The notes under the pieces: generated by a model
Databases searched by the model: none
Told to the model about the DNA's origin: nothing
Seen by the model: the letters and a program-made list of their open reading frames with translations, nothing else
Shown: one piece after another, positions 32,310 through 40,064 of the stretch
Layout of the letters: every line of letters starts with the position of its first letter
Position numbering within the stretch: position 1 is the first letter of the stretch
Assembly (NCBI GenBank): GCA_003223875.1
Contig: QHWY01000081.1
Span: 99,388-139,483, forward strand
Direction: 5' to 3'
Source: Acidobacteriota bacterium
GTDB taxonomy: Bacteria > Acidobacteriota > Terriglobia > 20CM-2-55-15
DNA length: 40,096 nucleotides
Position numbers and translations under genes: made by a program

Positions 32310-34226
32310 ATGCGTCGTTTGTTTGTGCTGACACTGTTCGCGTCGAACACTCTATTGCTTGCGGCCGGTTCGGCTGATCTGTTGACGGCGGTCCGGAATG
32401 GTGATCAGGCGCAGGTTCGGAAACTAATCGAGGCGGGTGCGGACGTCAACACCGTGGATAAGGACGGCACCACGCCGTTGATGCATGCGGTCCTCGAGTC
32501 CGACGTGCGAATGATGAAGCTCCTGATCGACAAGGGCGCGAATGTCAATATGAAGAACGCGCAGGATTCCACCGCGTTGATGTATGCCGCCACCAATTTA
32601 GCGAAAGCGCGGCTGTTGCTGGATGCAGGAGCTGAGGTGAAAGTCAAAAGCAAACGCGGCGCGACCCCGATGAGCGTTGCCGTTACAACTTTCGGATCGA
32701 CTCCCGTTTTGAAACTTCTGGTGAGCAAGGGCGCCGAACTCGAGGACCGGCTGATGACGCTTGCTGCCGCAACCGGCGATATCGAGGCGATCCAGTACCT
32801 GCTCAGCATCGGCGTGCCTGCCAGTGACCATACCGGCGCGTCGCTCTCAGCGGCGATCACCGCGCGATGTGAAGCATGTGCGCGGCTGCTGGTGGAAAGA
32901 GGTGCGCCGGCCAACGCACTGCGTCCCAACGGAACACTGAATACAAACGTCGGAGCCAGCGCGGGAGGCGTGTTGAACGATACCGCGAAGCGCGCGATGC
33001 CCGAGCTTTCTCAGTTCCTGCTCGAGCACGGAGCTTCTCTCGAGTCCGTCGACCGGGAACGATTTACGCTCCTGATGCAAGCGGTTCTCTCGATGGAACC
33101 TCGGCGCGACCAGATGGTCGAATGGCTACTCTCCAAAGGTGTCGATCCCAACGCCAAAAATGATCGCGGCGACACGGCTTATGTGCTCGCGGCGCGCGTC
33201 GGGATCCCTTCTACTTTGAATCTGTTGGTGAACGCGGGCGCAAAGGAAGTTCAAGAAGGCTGGCCCAAACCTGCGGGAGGCGCTCCATCCTTGGAAGCGG
33301 CCGTGAAGAAGGTGATCCCGCTCATTGAAATGAGTGGAGAGCCTGGCTGGAAGGCCCGCCACTGCGTTTCCTGTCACAGCAATTCACTTCCGCAAATGAC
33401 GGTCGCGCTGGTACGCAAAAAAGGATTCACCGTCAATGAGGAGCAAGCCAAAAAGGAACTAGAATTCGCCATCGCGACCGACGAGCCCGTTCTTGAATAT
33501 AACCGTCTGGGCACCTCGCCCATCGGCGGAGGCTCGGACACCCTCGGTTACACCCTCATGGGAATGGCGGCGGCAAACGCTCCAGCGGATACCTTGACCG
33601 ACGCGCACATTCATTACATGTCGCTCAATCAATATCCCGACGGCTCTTTTAGAAACTCGAGCTACAGACCTCCGACAGAATACAGTTGGTTTACGACGAC
33701 GGCAGTGGTCCTGCGGTCGATCAAGCTTTATCCCATTCCCGGCCGCCGCGAAGAGTTCAAGGAGCGGGTCGAGAGAGCCAAACGGTGGCTGCTCACGACA
33801 AAGGCTTACTCGACGGAAGAACGATCGATGCAGCTCAATGCGCTCGCGGATGCCGGCACGTCTCAATCCGAACGCGCGCCGTTCGTGAAGGCGTTGAAGG
33901 CCGCTCAGAATGAAGATGGAAGTTGGAGCCAAATTCCAGGCATTCGAGCAGACGCCTATGCCACAGGCCTGGCGCTTTATGCCTTGCATGTTTCTGGAGG
34001 CGTGCCTGTCAACGATCCCGTGTACCAGAAAGGTGTGCAGTGGTTGTTGCGGAATCAGCTCGCGGATGGGTCGTGGTTCGCGCCGACACGCGCTGTGCCG
34101 GTCCAGCCGCATACGTTCGAGAGCTTCCCGAACGGCTGGCATCAATTCGTCTCGGATGCCGCGTCCTGCTGGGCAACAATGGCGTTACTCTTTACGCTGC
34201 CGGACAAGACACACTCGAGCAATTGA
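32310..34226 (+). CDS. Exported ankyrin-repeat protein with CxxCH motif and alpha-toroid (squalene-cyclase-like) domain
   Basis: 638 residues; ATG 32310 follows GGGAGGA (an in-frame ATG at 32283 lacks one). Signal peptide MRRLFVLTLFASNTLLLAAG. Residues 20-320 hold about eight ankyrin repeats (for example DKDGTTPLMHAVLESDVRMM and NDRGDTAYVLAARVGIPSTL). Residues 352-356 are CVSCH, a CxxCH heme-c attachment motif in the segment ARHCVSCHSNSLPQM. From about 400 to the end are repeats with aromatic and Gly/Ser patterns of prenyltransferase/squalene-cyclase toroids (YPDGSFRNSS, NEDGSWSQIPG, LADGSWFAP, SCWATMALL). The architecture suggests a periplasmic protein with possible heme; no catalytic DxDD motif for cyclisation is evident. 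The truncated hemoglobin gene begins 4 bases later. Confidence 0.85.
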   Translation: MRRLFVLTLFASNTLLLAAGSADLLTAVRNGDQAQVRKLIEAGADVNTVDKDGTTPLMHAVLESDVRMMKLLIDKGANVNMKNAQDSTALMYAATNLAKARLLLDAGAEVKVKSKRGATPMSVAVTTFGSTPVLKLLVSKGAELEDRLMTLAAATGDIEAIQYLLSIGVPASDHTGASLSAAITARCEACARLLVERGAPANALRPNGTLNTNVGASAGGVLNDTAKRAMPELSQFLLEHGASLESVDRERFTLLMQAVLSMEPRRDQMVEWLLSKGVDPNAKNDRGDTAYVLAARVGIPSTLNLLVNAGAKEVQEGWPKPAGGAPSLEAAVKKVIPLIEMSGEPGWKARHCVSCHSNSLPQMTVALVRKKGFTVNEEQAKKELEFAIATDEPVLEYNRLGTSPIGGGSDTLGYTLMGMAAANAPADTLTDAHIHYMSLNQYPDGSFRNSSYRPPTEYSWFTTTAVVLRSIKLYPIPGRREEFKERVERAKRWLLTTKAYSTEERSMQLNALADAGTSQSERAPFVKALKAAQNEDGSWSQIPGIRADAYATGLALYALHVSGGVPVNDPVYQKGVQWLLRNQLADGSWFAPTRAVPVQPHTFESFPNGWHQFVSDAASCWATMALLFTLPDKTHSSN

Positions 34227-34230
34227 TTTA

Positions 34231-34659
34231 GTGGAACGCGTCATTTACACACCGCCAGGCGGTCCTCCACAAGGTCCGGCGCCAAACAACGCAATCTACC
34301 GGATCATGGGAGAGGCGAATGTCTTCCGGATGATGCTCGATTTTTATAAGGAATTAGAGAGCTCCGAACTTCGTCCGCTGTTCCCGGCCGACATGGAGCA
34401 AGCCTCAAAGAAGTCCGCAGAATTCTTCGTAACGATTCTCGGCGGCCCGCCTCTTTACGCCCAAAAATATGGCCCGCCGCGAATGCGAGCCCGGCATATT
34501 CCTTTCGAAATCGACGAACGCCGGCGCCAGATCTGGCTGAAATGTTTCGATAGAGTGCTCGAAGGCGCCGATGTGAAATATGGCTTTCCGATGGAGCACA
34601 TGGAAGGCTTCAAGAATTTCCTGAAGAGTTTTTCCGCGTGGATGGTCAACACGGCCTGA
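34231..34659 (+). CDS. Truncated hemoglobin, group II-like
   Basis: 142 residues from GTG 34231, 4 bases after the preceding stop; no strong Shine-Dalgarno, so coupling is likely. Signature: IYRIMGEANVFRMMLDFYKE, LRPLFP, LGGPPLYAQKYGPPRMRARH with proximal His89, then PFEIDERRRQIWLKCFDRVL with Trp102 at the G-helix position. The N-terminal 18 residues (Pro/Gly-rich) are an extension. Group II globins bind O2 or NO and usually act in the cytoplasm in detoxification or redox sensing. Placement in line with an exported CxxCH protein points to a shared redox theme, by inference. Confidence 0.92.
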   Translation: MERVIYTPPGGPPQGPAPNNAIYRIMGEANVFRMMLDFYKELESSELRPLFPADMEQASKKSAEFFVTILGGPPLYAQKYGPPRMRARHIPFEIDERRRQIWLKCFDRVLEGADVKYGFPMEHMEGFKNFLKSFSAWMVNTA

Positions 34660-34698
34660 CGATCAAGAGATATATTTCCCGAAAGGGGGACAATCGCT

Positions 34699-35472
34699 GT
34701 GAAGAAATCAATCATGGTATTGACAAGTGCGCTGCTCGTTGTTTTTCTCGCCAGCCGCCTCGATGCGGCGCAATTGAAGCTTCTGCTCGGCGGAGCAGTC
34801 ACGGAATCCGTCAGAAAGGTCGGGGCAGAATTCTCACACAAGACCTCGCATCAAATTGATGTCACAACAAACACCAGCGGAGCCCTGCAGCAGATGCTGA
34901 GGTCCGGCAGCAAGGCGGACATTATTATTGTCGCCGCGAATGCGATGGACGCGCTCGAGAAGGACAAACTCGTCATCCCCGGAACGCGCGTGGACGTTGC
35001 GCGCGGTCTGGTGGGTGTGGGTATCCGTCAAGGTGCCGCGTCCCCAGATCTTTCCTCGGCCGATGCATTCAAGAAAGCTGTGCTCGCCGCGCGCTCCGTC
35101 TCCTATGTCGATCCGAAAGCCGGTGGAACGTCGGGAACCTACATCGCTGGACTTTTCCAACGCCTGGACATCGCTGCGGAAATGCAGAAAAAAACAGTGT
35201 TTCGAAATCAAGGATCGGAGGTGGCCGACGCCGTGGCCAAGGGCGAAGCTGAAATTGGAATCACATTCACCAGCGAGATGGTGCCGAATAAGGGAGTAAA
35301 ATTAGCGGGTTTCCTGCCCGAGAGCATTCAACTTCCGACCATTTACACCGCCGCCATCCCGGTTGGAGCGCCCAATGCCGATCTAGCACGAGCCTTTCTG
35401 AAAGAACTGAAAACTCCGCTGGCGCAGGCCGCATTGAAAGAGGCCGGCCTCGAACCCATCAAGGGTCGGTAA
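34699..35472 (+). CDS. ModA-like periplasmic solute-binding protein, copy B
   Basis: 257 residues from GTG 34699, with AAGGGGG about 9 bases upstream. Signal peptide MKKSIMVLTSALLVVFLASR with cleavage near LDAA. Same type 2 binding-protein fold as copy A: LKLLLGGAVTESVRKVGAEF, TTNTSGALQQMLRSGSKADI, VSYVDPKAGGTSGTYIAGLF, VAKGEAEIGITFTSEMVPNK, then LAQAALKEAGLEP. It differs substantially from copy A, so duplication is old or the two were acquired separately. No transporter permease or ATPase is adjacent. The next gene starts 5 bases after its stop. Confidence 0.88.
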   Translation: MKKSIMVLTSALLVVFLASRLDAAQLKLLLGGAVTESVRKVGAEFSHKTSHQIDVTTNTSGALQQMLRSGSKADIIIVAANAMDALEKDKLVIPGTRVDVARGLVGVGIRQGAASPDLSSADAFKKAVLAARSVSYVDPKAGGTSGTYIAGLFQRLDIAAEMQKKTVFRNQGSEVADAVAKGEAEIGITFTSEMVPNKGVKLAGFLPESIQLPTIYTAAIPVGAPNADLARAFLKELKTPLAQAALKEAGLEPIKGR

Positions 35473-35477
35473 ACACG

Positions 35478-36362
35478 ATGAACGTCGGCTTCATCGGGTT
35501 GGGCAAAATGGGTCTTCCAATGGCAGCCAACTTACTGGCTGCCGGTCATCGACTGACTGTGTACAACCGCACCAAAAGTCGAGCGAATGAACTGGTTGCA
35601 CGCGGTGCGAAAACGGCCGATGCCCCGGAAGAATGCTGCGGCGACAGCTCCGTCGTCGTTACGATGTTGTCCGACGACCATGCTCTCGAAGAACTGCTCT
35701 TCTCGAACAACAAATTCGTTGATGGCCTTTCGCCAAAAACCGTCCACCTTTCGATGAGCACGATCAGCGCCGCGCTTTCCGAGAAGCTGGCCCAAGTGCA
35801 CTCCAAAGCCGGTCAGATTTATGTCGCGGCACCCGTCTTCGGCCGGCCGGAGGCCGCGGTCTCGCGAAAATTGCTCATCGTTGCGGCCGGCCCGAAGGAC
35901 GGAATCGAACGTTGTTCGCCGTTGTTCGAAACACTCGCCAGAAAAACCTTCGTGGTGGGACCTACGGCAGCACACGCAAACCTGGTGAAAGTGGCAAGTA
36001 ATTTTCTCCTGTTCTCCATGATTGAAAGTCTGGGCGAAGCGGTCGCTTTTGCGCGGAAGACAGGCTTGGATCCGAACGAATTCGTGAAAATCATTACCGA
36101 GACCGTTTTCGACTCTGGTGCTTATCGGGTCTTCGGCCCGATGATCGCACAAGCAAAATACGAACCGGTTGCCTTCCCCCTTTCAATGGTCCTGAAGGAT
36201 CTCGGTCTGGCCCTGCTGGCCGCCGAACATGCGGCGGTTCCCATGCCTTTCGCCAACGTCATACGCGACCAATTGTCCACTGCGATCGCTCGCGGCTATC
36301 AAAACCTCGATGAGACCGCCCTCGCGCGAGTCGCCGCCGAAAACTCCGGCCTAACAAGTTGA
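35478..36362 (+). CDS. NAD(P)-dependent beta-hydroxyacid dehydrogenase family protein
   Basis: 294 residues. N-terminal Rossmann fold with GFIGLGKMGLPMAANLL (GxGxxG), NRTKSR (Arg31 suggests NADP preference) and VVTMLSDDHALEELLF. The substrate loop is HLSMSTIS, and the second motif is APVFGRPEAA. Catalytic Lys171 sits in HANLVKVASNFLL. The helical C-terminal domain is complete (FPLSMVLKDLGLALLAAEHA). Relatives include 3-hydroxyisobutyrate dehydrogenase, tartronate semialdehyde reductase and GLYR1-type reductases; the substrate is open. Probably last gene of the 32310-36362 run. Confidence 0.92.
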   Translation: MNVGFIGLGKMGLPMAANLLAAGHRLTVYNRTKSRANELVARGAKTADAPEECCGDSSVVVTMLSDDHALEELLFSNNKFVDGLSPKTVHLSMSTISAALSEKLAQVHSKAGQIYVAAPVFGRPEAAVSRKLLIVAAGPKDGIERCSPLFETLARKTFVVGPTAAHANLVKVASNFLLFSMIESLGEAVAFARKTGLDPNEFVKIITETVFDSGAYRVFGPMIAQAKYEPVAFPLSMVLKDLGLALLAAEHAAVPMPFANVIRDQLSTAIARGYQNLDETALARVAAENSGLTS

Positions 36363-36367
36363 TAAAC

Positions 36368-36558
36368 GGAGCACGCGTCTCGATTTTTAACTCTCGGACG
36401 GATCGCCGCAATCCACTCAACGGGGCGATGATCGAGAACACCGCTGGAACCGGGACCAATCACACTCTTTGAAGAAGGACGATACTCGGGAGAAGCGGTG
36501 CTGGCCCGCAATGAAAACGAGGTTGGTCAGCTACGGCGTCGATCACGAAATGCAGATT
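36368..36558 (+). pseudogene. Frameshifted DUF4139-like remnant
   Basis: Three reading frames used in turn give one continuous similarity: ARVSIFNSRTDRRNPLNGAM then IENTAG (frame from 36368), PLEPGPITLFEEGRYSGEAV (frame from about 36441), then RLVSYGVDHEM (frame of 36517-36549). The order N-x-L-x-G-x-x-(I/L)-x-N-T-x-G, then GP(I/V)T(V/L)(F/Y)E-x-G-x-Y-x-GEA, then (L/I)SY-x-(V/L)D is that of DUF4139 beta domains. Two frameshifts separate the parts. It is immediately fused to a transposase fragment, so a deletion or insertion removed the rest. Confidence 0.45.
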
Positions 36559-36819
36559 GCGGCAACCTTCCAGTTGGTCTATGTGTTCGTGATTCTGGAA
36601 GTCGACACGCGTCGAATCCTGCACTTCAATCTGACGCGATACCCTACTGCCGAATGGACGCTGCAGCAGTTTCGAGAGTGTGTTACCGCGAGGAAGGATA
36701 TCGATTCGTCATCTACGATCGCGACAGTACCTATTCCAGGGATTTGGACGCCACGCGAATTCATTTGCGAACGGCTGATTGGCAGTGCACGTCGAAAGAC
36801 GTTCCGTACGTCCCGATAG
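36559..36819 (+). pseudogene. DDE integrase-core transposase remnant
   Basis: AATFQLVYVFVILEVDTRRI followed by LHFNLTRYPTAEWTLQQFRE is the middle of an rve integrase core; the frame then shifts to give GYRFVIYDRDSTYSRDLDAT and shifts back to FICERLIGSARRK. The second catalytic Asp (YDRDS) and the Glu (CERLIG) are present, but the first Asp is lost at the junction with the upstream remnant, and the stretch between Asp and Glu is shortened by a deletion. No inverted repeats or target duplication could be found, so the insertion element is long dead. Belongs to the IS481/IS3-like integrase style. Confidence 0.7.
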
Positions 36820-36870
36820 GTTCGGCCAAAACGGCGGAATCGGTGTCTATACTCTTACAAGAGGGGATTC

Positions 36871-38655
36871 ATGACAGTAACAGCGATTGCCACCTCGGTA
36901 TTTCTCCTCCTCCAAGGGGGTACAGGTTTCATTGACGGCGTCGTGCTCAACCCCATCACGAACAAGCCGATTTCCGGCGCTCAAGTAATAGCGACAAGAA
37001 CGGCGACTCCTCCACCTCAGCCGGCAGGGGCTCAAGTCCCCACTGCCATCGTGGGCGGTGTTGCCGGCGGAGTTATCGGAGTGACGGAGGGCAGACGGGT
37101 GACTGTCGTCGGGTCGAATGGGGTTCCGGTTCAACCTGCACAGATTCCACCAGCCAGAACTGATGGGACCGGTCGGTTCTCGTTTCGAGATCTGGTCCCA
37201 GGTACGTATTTTTTGCGCGCGTCTGCCGAAGGTTATGCACAGCAAGAGTACAACGTACGGCCCGGTGCAGCGAGCGGCCTGTCGACGCAGGTTACTCTAT
37301 CTGCGGGTCAGGTAGTGAAGGATGTCGTGTTTCGGCTGATGCCAGGTGGAACACTGAGTGGCCGAGTCACCGGTTCGAGTGGTGAACCGCTTGTGAATAT
37401 CGAGGTTTCACTTCTTCGCAACATATATGATCCGGACGGGAGAAAAACGTTTCAGCAATCGGGCATGGCGGCGACGAATGACCGAGGCGAGTACCGATTG
37501 TTTTGGATCACCCCTGGCCGCTACTACTTGAGCGCAGCCTCTTCCAACCGTCCGATTCCCGGCGTTCCCTTCAACCCGGCGGCAATCAGCAATAGATATC
37601 CCCGAACGTTCTATCCGGCGATGACGGACATTGGAACTGCAACACCTGTCGACGTGCAACCCGCAATCGAGCTCAGCGGGCTGGACTTTCGTTTGAATGA
37701 ACAGCCGACTTACAGCGTCCGTGGGCGAGTCATCGATCCGAACTCGGGACAACCACCGCGCAATGCTTCGGTTTCAATTACACCCCGAGATTCGGTCATC
37801 AACGCCGGGTTCTTCTCTTCGGGTAGTGCCTATAATCCAGGGGACGGTACCTTCGAGTTTCGTGATGTGGCGCGGGGTTCTTATTTGGTTCGAGCGCAGG
37901 TGCATTTTAACGGGCGCTTGGAGCCTGGTCAGCCGCCTCCCGCGCCTCTAACGGCCACAGTTCCCGTGGACGTAGCTGGAGACGTTGATGGTGTTGTGCT
38001 CACCTTTGTCCCGCCAACGTCTATCTTCGGATGGGTCCGTATTGAAGGAGAAGCCTTGCCTCAGGGTTTTCGTCCGACGGTCAATCTGCGCCCCGCCGTG
38101 TTAAGCGGCTTTGCTGGGCCCTGGCCTTCTCCCTCACAAATAAATCCGGAAGGAACGTTCAATATTGATGGAGTTGTTCCGGGCGACTATCGAGTGACAG
38201 CTAATTGGGGATTCGGCTCCAGTCAAATGAACTTGTATTTGAAGGAGATCCGGTTCGGCTCAACGGACGTGCTGAATAATGCGATGGTGGTGACAGGACC
38301 TACTTCGGACGCGCTTGAAGTGGTGTTTGGAAAGGACGCAGGCCAAGTTAGAGGAACAGTGCGCGCCGATTCGCAACAGTTAGTGACAAGTGTTCAGGTC
38401 GTTCTCGTTCCCGGTCAGCGCGAGCGGCACGATCTCTATAGGTTTGCGATCACGAATCCAAACGGTCAGTTCGATTTTCTCTCGGTGCCTCCGGGTTCAT
38501 ACAAAATCTTTGCTTGGGCGGACATCGAGCGGTTTTCATGGTTCGATTCCGCAGTTCTGGCCCGATACGAAGCAAACGCAATGCCTGTCACTGTCAATGC
38601 GTCTTCGAATGTGACGCTCGACCTGAAAGTTATTCATGCACCAGGTGAGCATTGA
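36871..38655 (+). CDS. Exported carboxypeptidase-regulatory-like domain protein
   Basis: 594 residues with AAGAGGGG before ATG 36871. The N terminus is weakly hydrophobic (MTVTAIATSVFLLLQGG) and may be a short signal. The body is a chain of Ig-like CarboxypepD_reg/SdrD-type domains: GFIDGVVLNPITNKPISGAQ, FSFRDLVPGTYFLRASAEGY, GTLSGRVTGSSGEPLVNIEV, GEYRLFWITPGRYYLSAASS, VRGRVIDPNSGQPPRNASVS, FEFRDVARGSYLVRAQ, FNIDGVVPGDYRVTANWG and QFDFLSVPPGSYKIFAWADI. No enzyme domain is attached. Such proteins are abundant in Acidobacteriota and act outside the cytoplasm, perhaps in carbohydrate binding or cell-surface structure; the role is not known. Confidence 0.85.
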   Translation: MTVTAIATSVFLLLQGGTGFIDGVVLNPITNKPISGAQVIATRTATPPPQPAGAQVPTAIVGGVAGGVIGVTEGRRVTVVGSNGVPVQPAQIPPARTDGTGRFSFRDLVPGTYFLRASAEGYAQQEYNVRPGAASGLSTQVTLSAGQVVKDVVFRLMPGGTLSGRVTGSSGEPLVNIEVSLLRNIYDPDGRKTFQQSGMAATNDRGEYRLFWITPGRYYLSAASSNRPIPGVPFNPAAISNRYPRTFYPAMTDIGTATPVDVQPAIELSGLDFRLNEQPTYSVRGRVIDPNSGQPPRNASVSITPRDSVINAGFFSSGSAYNPGDGTFEFRDVARGSYLVRAQVHFNGRLEPGQPPPAPLTATVPVDVAGDVDGVVLTFVPPTSIFGWVRIEGEALPQGFRPTVNLRPAVLSGFAGPWPSPSQINPEGTFNIDGVVPGDYRVTANWGFGSSQMNLYLKEIRFGSTDVLNNAMVVTGPTSDALEVVFGKDAGQVRGTVRADSQQLVTSVQVVLVPGQRERHDLYRFAITNPNGQFDFLSVPPGSYKIFAWADIERFSWFDSAVLARYEANAMPVTVNASSNVTLDLKVIHAPGEH

Positions 38656-38746
38656 TAGCGTTGGCCAAGCCAACACACTGGATCCGAATATCCGTATCGG
38701 CCGGGCACACAATTGCCAAACGTGGCGGCTAGGGAAGGGAAACGTG

Positions 38747-38998
38747 ATGTATCTGAAAAAAATCCTCGTCGGCGCAGCTGTCTTTCTGGTTTCTGTGTTC
38801 CTGTGTAACCTCATCGCCCTATCCCTGATGTGGAGTTTTCCGGAAATCGGTTGGGCGCGGTTTTTCCCAGAAAACTACCATACACTCGGCTGGGGCGGGT
38901 ATTTCGACTTTCCATTGTGGCGGTCGTGGATCGTTGGATTATTCATATGCGCAATCACGTTCGTTTGGATGTATAGGAAAGCGTCCCCGAGGTTGTGA
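38747..38998 (+). CDS. Small two-helix membrane protein
   Basis: 83 residues from ATG 38747 (GTG 38744 is adjacent), preceded by GGGAAGGG. Two hydrophobic helices, LVGAAVFLVSVFLCNLIALS (about residues 6-27) and WIVGLFICAITFVWMYRK (about 61-78), flank an aromatic-rich loop (FPEIGWARFFPENY, WGGYFDFPLW). No family recognised. Codon use and a good ribosome site support a real gene. Confidence 0.6.
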   Translation: MYLKKILVGAAVFLVSVFLCNLIALSLMWSFPEIGWARFFPENYHTLGWGGYFDFPLWRSWIVGLFICAITFVWMYRKASPRL

Positions 38999-39336
38999 GC
39001 GCCGGCGTGACTGATCTGAGGCATTTAAGCGGGCTATGGTATTCATCTGGCGTTCGGCGCATTTATTTATGTTCGCAACCGGATTCGGTATTAAGGTCGG
39101 TGGGTTCCTCATTGTGGGACTTCAAGGATGCCGCGGGAAATATTCGCACCCACACGTCGAAAGATCGTGACGAGGTCATAGAGTTCTCCGAAGCCCCTTT
39201 GCCCGCGGATCTGTTCGCCCCGCCGCGCGAATTCCGGCGAGTCCGGCGGCTACCCGAGGACGCACCCATGTCGTTCGCGCTTCGCATACGGCTGGGCTGG
39301 CGGAATTTCAAATATAAATTTAGGCATTGGCGATGA
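38995..39336 (+). CDS. Hypothetical protein, doubtful
   Basis: 113 codons from GTG 38995, which overlaps the previous stop by 4 bases (GTGA). The first 35 codons do not look natural, while the rest (LWDFKDAAGN, DEVIEFSEAPLPADLFAPPR, FALRIRLGWRNFKYKF) reads like the C-terminal part of a protein. It may be a genuine coupled gene or the remnant of a frameshifted one. No recognised domain. Confidence 0.35.
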   Translation: MSAGVTDLRHLSGLWYSSGVRRIYLCSQPDSVLRSVGSSLWDFKDAAGNIRTHTSKDRDEVIEFSEAPLPADLFAPPREFRRVRRLPEDAPMSFALRIRLGWRNFKYKFRHWR

Positions 39337-39983
39337 GCACGTTTTCACCACTGATTCCGCGGATTTGAATCCTTAGGTCGCAATCCTCGGACCGGCTCAA
39401 GGTATTCGTTGTCTCCAAAAGGACGTGTATTGCCGTGTCCGTATGAATCTGCGGTCTAACGGTCTTGAGCGGATCCCAGCAGCCGTGGTGGCGGAACCTC
39501 TGTGAGCGGTTCGGTAGCACGCATGTAACGCGCAACGGGCGAACAATGCGTAGCCGGTCAGCAGCCGTCGTGAGATGACCTCTTTTCGTGTTTCCGAATT
39601 GCGGCTAACTTCAGCCATCCTGACCTCAGCGGACTTTTTTGAACGGTCGATGAAATCATAATGAGCCGGAAAATGGTTGATGGGCTGCATTACGATTGCA
39701 ATGTGTTGTCTCACGAATTTGGGGGCACTACATGGGGATTGCGGACATCGATTACCGGTTGTAGCTGCAGCTTGACAATCGGCGTTTGCCGCGCTGCAAT
39801 CGTGATTGCAGCCTGACAGTCTCCGAGCTGCTTTCCGGAGGTGCTGTGTGGCATCTCAAAGTCGCGACGTGCTTTCTCAAAATGCTGCACGGCTTGCACG
39901 GCTTGTCAAGGAGGAAGGCTGCTTCCGGGAGATGCCGGCGGTGTCCGGGATTTTGTGTAAGTGAGGTTTCTTGGGTTTGAGTT

Positions 39984-40010
39984 GCTCTGCGAAGCAGAGC
40001 GTCTTTTTGT
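39984..40010 (+). terminator. Rho-independent terminator-like hairpin
   Basis: GCTCTGC-GAA-GCAGAGC (39984-40000) is a perfect 7-bp stem with a 3-base loop, followed by GTCTTTTTGT. The T run on the plus-strand side indicates termination of rightward transcription. No gene directly upstream is recognised, so it may end a non-coding or remnant transcript. Confidence 0.65.
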
Positions 40011-40064
40011 ATTCCAGTCTCCGATTGTTAGTTTAATCGCAGTCGGGCCTGTGCGGAACTGTGA

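Noticed and set aside
39711..39899. Minus-strand frame encoding QTPIVKLQLQPVIDV
   Set aside because: It looks somewhat natural but has no clear start site or domain, and neighbouring frames are broken; kept only as a note in the gene-poor region.
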